Origin: Planctomycetota bacterium
GTDB lineage: Bacteria; Planctomycetota; Phycisphaerae; Phycisphaerales; Phycisphaeraceae
Assembly (NCBI GenBank): GCA_024279275.1
Contig: JAJRRS010000121.1
Span: forward strand, 1 to 40,304
Length of the DNA: 40,304 bases
Reading direction: 5' to 3'
Shown piece by piece: positions 40,167 through 40,304 of the stretch. The position numbers and the translations under genes were made by a program. Each line of letters starts with the position of its first letter. The stretch's first letter is position 1. Under the pieces are notes generated by a model that was given only the letters and a program-made list of their open reading frames with translations, ran no database searches and was not told the origin of the DNA.

Positions 40167-40304
40167 GTGCCGCGTCACCCCACAACTTTCGGATACAGCC
40201 GTTTGAGTTTGTTGCGGGCCTGATCGTTGGTGAACCGCCAGTCTACGCCGGTCTGTGAGGCGTTGCGGTCGAGGGTCCAGGCCTGGGCTTCGCGGTCGAT
40301 CGTC
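40167..40304 (-). mobile_element. right-edge end of an IS630-type insertion sequence (partial)
   Basis: The inferred outer end GTGCCGCGTCACCCC starts just after a TA dinucleotide, the target of the IS630/Tc1 group. The transposase stop codon is only about 8 bp inside this end. The other end lies outside the window. Confidence 0.6.
40175..40304 (-). CDS. transposase C-terminus, IS630 family (partial)
   Basis: The last 42 residues of a transposase, running in from the right edge. TIDREAQAWTLDRN and VDWRFTNDQARNKLKRLYP match the C-terminal pattern of IS630-family DDE transposases (AW-x2-xRN ... W-RFT-x2-DARIKLKRLYP). The catalytic DDE core lies beyond the window, so activity cannot be judged. 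Confidence 0.75.
   Translation of the reverse strand, partial: TIDREAQAWTLDRNASQTGVDWRFTNDQARNKLKRLYPKVVG

Overview
The window looks like a chromosomal segment of a GC-rich member of the Planctomycetota, most likely from the Phycisphaerae. This is an inference from gene content: a DUF2617 protein, a dockerin-repeat/PEP-CTERM protein, DUF6487 and zinc-ribbon membrane proteins, RNase Y, a DUF2752-lipoprotein operon, and dense dispersed intergenic repeats. No rRNA, tRNA or CRISPR array was recognised. Most genes are housekeeping. Accessory features are a HEPN gene beside a ParDE module (14.4-15.6 kb), an IS630-type transposase end at the right edge, and many short repeats.

Layout. 0-2.8 kb: a minus-strand dehydratase / acyl carrier protein / dehydratase cluster, divergent from a D-amino-acid aminotransferase. 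3-6.3 kb: a membrane protein, a HEAT-repeat protein and a DUF2617 protein. 6.7-9.4 kb: KDPG aldolase, an entericidin-like lipoprotein, an orphan histidine kinase and a cold-shock protein. 9.8-12.5 kb: the classic rpsO-pnp pair. 12.9-17.5 kb: hemL, the HEPN gene, parDE and serA. 17.7-20.7 kb: an Rrf2 Fe-S-type regulator, purA and uppS. 20.7-24.8 kb: a flavoprotein, an ATP-grasp enzyme, a cytochrome b, a DUF6487 protein and the dockerin/PEP-CTERM protein. 25-30.2 kb: RNase Y, a zinc-ribbon membrane protein and a translationally coupled DUF2752/lipoprotein/lipoprotein operon. 30.3-33.7 kb: a phosphatidylserine-synthase-like enzyme and a DUF502-hpf-ptsN-HPr cluster that recalls the rpoN-linked nitrogen-PTS operon of proteobacteria. 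33.9-40.3 kb: a kelch protein, tyrS, a lipoprotein, typA, and a gene start that appears to be cut by the IS630 element.

The most unusual layer is non-coding. Many gaps hold pairs of inverted, low-complexity arms around a unique 50-100 bp core. The clearest are at 6561-6675, 17503-17665 (two nested pairs), 24804-24950 and 35233-35410, plus an 85-bp MITE-like element at 2896-2980. A 37-bp perfect inverted duplication brackets the ACP-dehydratase genes. A second repeat type is short tandem G-rich units (TCCGGGGG with variable spacers, and ten perfect CCCCAGA units) placed next to start or stop codons. A similar G-rich array lies inside the coding sequence of tyrS. Two unrelated genes, the lipoprotein gene and hemL, share an upstream two-block element. 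These repeats touch the start regions of the dehydratase, the aminotransferase, uppS and typA, so they may affect expression as well as genome structure.
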